From: an uncultured Caryophanales bacterium
Lineage (GTDB): Bacteria > Bacillota_I > Bacilli_A > RFN20 > CAG-826
Direction of reading: 5' to 3'
NCBI GenBank assembly: GCA_947165725.1
Contig: CAMVBL010000060.1
Coordinates: 1 to 6,431, forward strand
DNA length: 6,431 nt
Shown: one piece after another, positions 6,220 to 6,431 of the stretch
How the letters are laid out: every line of letters starts with the position of its first letter
Numbering within the stretch: position 1 is the first letter of the stretch
Notes under the pieces: model-generated
The model's input: the letters and a program-made list of their open reading frames with translations, nothing else
Databases searched by the model: none
Told to the model about the DNA's origin: nothing
Position numbers and translations under genes: made by a program

Positions 6220-6431
6220 ATGGCAAATAGAAAAGTTACTTATCTTCCTGAATTAGTGGATAACAATATTGAATTATCAGTCAGACACTTAAAGCAATTC
6301 TTTAAGTTCGGACATGGTAAAAATGCTTTCGTTACCAAAGCCGTTCACGATATCAGCTTTGATATCAAAAAAGGTGAATGCTTCGGTGTCGTTGGTGAAT
6401 CTGGCTGTGGCAAAACCACAACTGGTAGAAC
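6220..6431 (+). CDS. oppF: Oligopeptide ABC transporter ATPase OppF (N-terminal part, cut by window end)
   Basis: Only the first 70 codons are in the window. The protein opens [12 protein letters not shown], then has a typical ABC N-terminal sheet ([25 protein letters not shown]) and Walker A GESGCGKT at residues 59-66, with the cysteine form characteristic of OppF. Together with OppD it should form the ATPase heterodimer of the importer. AGGAGG at 6204-6209, inside the end of oppD, lies ten bases before the ATG. The start is two bases after the oppD stop, so it continues the operon. The signature, Walker B and C-terminal region lie beyond the window, so completeness and any insertion cannot be judged. 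Confidence 0.9.
   Translation, partial: MANRKVTYLPELVDNNIELSVRHLKQFFKFGHGKNAFVTKAVHDISFDIKKGECFGVVGESGCGKTTTGR

Overview
The window is an AT-rich stretch in which every gene lies on the + strand. It holds one complete IS30-family insertion sequence (about positions 21-1070) next to the start of an oligopeptide ABC transporter operon in the order oppB-oppC-oppD-oppF. The oppF gene is cut off by the window end. All four genes use TGG for tryptophan, have no in-frame TGA, and carry strong AGGAGG-type ribosome binding sites (except oppC). This points to a low-GC Bacillota / Bacilli-type bacterium using the standard bacterial code. An uncultured gut lineage near Erysipelotrichales, RF39 or Acholeplasmatales is plausible, but that placement is inference. 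The OppD tail has the cysteine-free form I associate with Bacillus and Streptococcus OppD/AmiE.

Layout. Positions 1-20 are flanking DNA with no readable content. Positions 21-1070 are the IS: a 12-bp perfect terminal inverted repeat at each end and a single intact DDE transposase (107-1072). The transposase reading frame runs through the right repeat, and its stop codon spans the element-flank boundary. Positions 1073-1213 are a short non-coding leader with a plausible sigma-A promoter, a two-tier stem-loop, and a perfect 17-nt palindrome just upstream of the oppB ribosome binding site. OppB (1214-2269), OppC (2272-4422), OppD (4424-6217) and OppF (6220 onward) then follow with gaps of only 1-2 bp, so they are almost certainly co-transcribed and translationally coupled.

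How the genes work together. OppB and OppC form the membrane channel. OppD and OppF are the two ATPases that power import of peptides delivered by a substrate-binding lipoprotein (OppA). No oppA lies in the window.

The unusual part is that two subunits are much larger than their families. OppC is 716 residues against about 300 and carries a roughly 400-residue, six-cysteine domain in the extracytoplasmic loop between its first two membrane helices. OppD is 597 residues against about 330-360 and carries a roughly 235-residue Lys/Glu/Ala-rich, coiled-coil-like insertion in the helical domain between the Q-loop and the ABC signature. The conserved core of each protein continues seamlessly on either side. 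The transporter therefore appears functional but modified on both faces of the membrane, and this is the main point of interest. OppB also has a modestly enlarged first extracytoplasmic loop.
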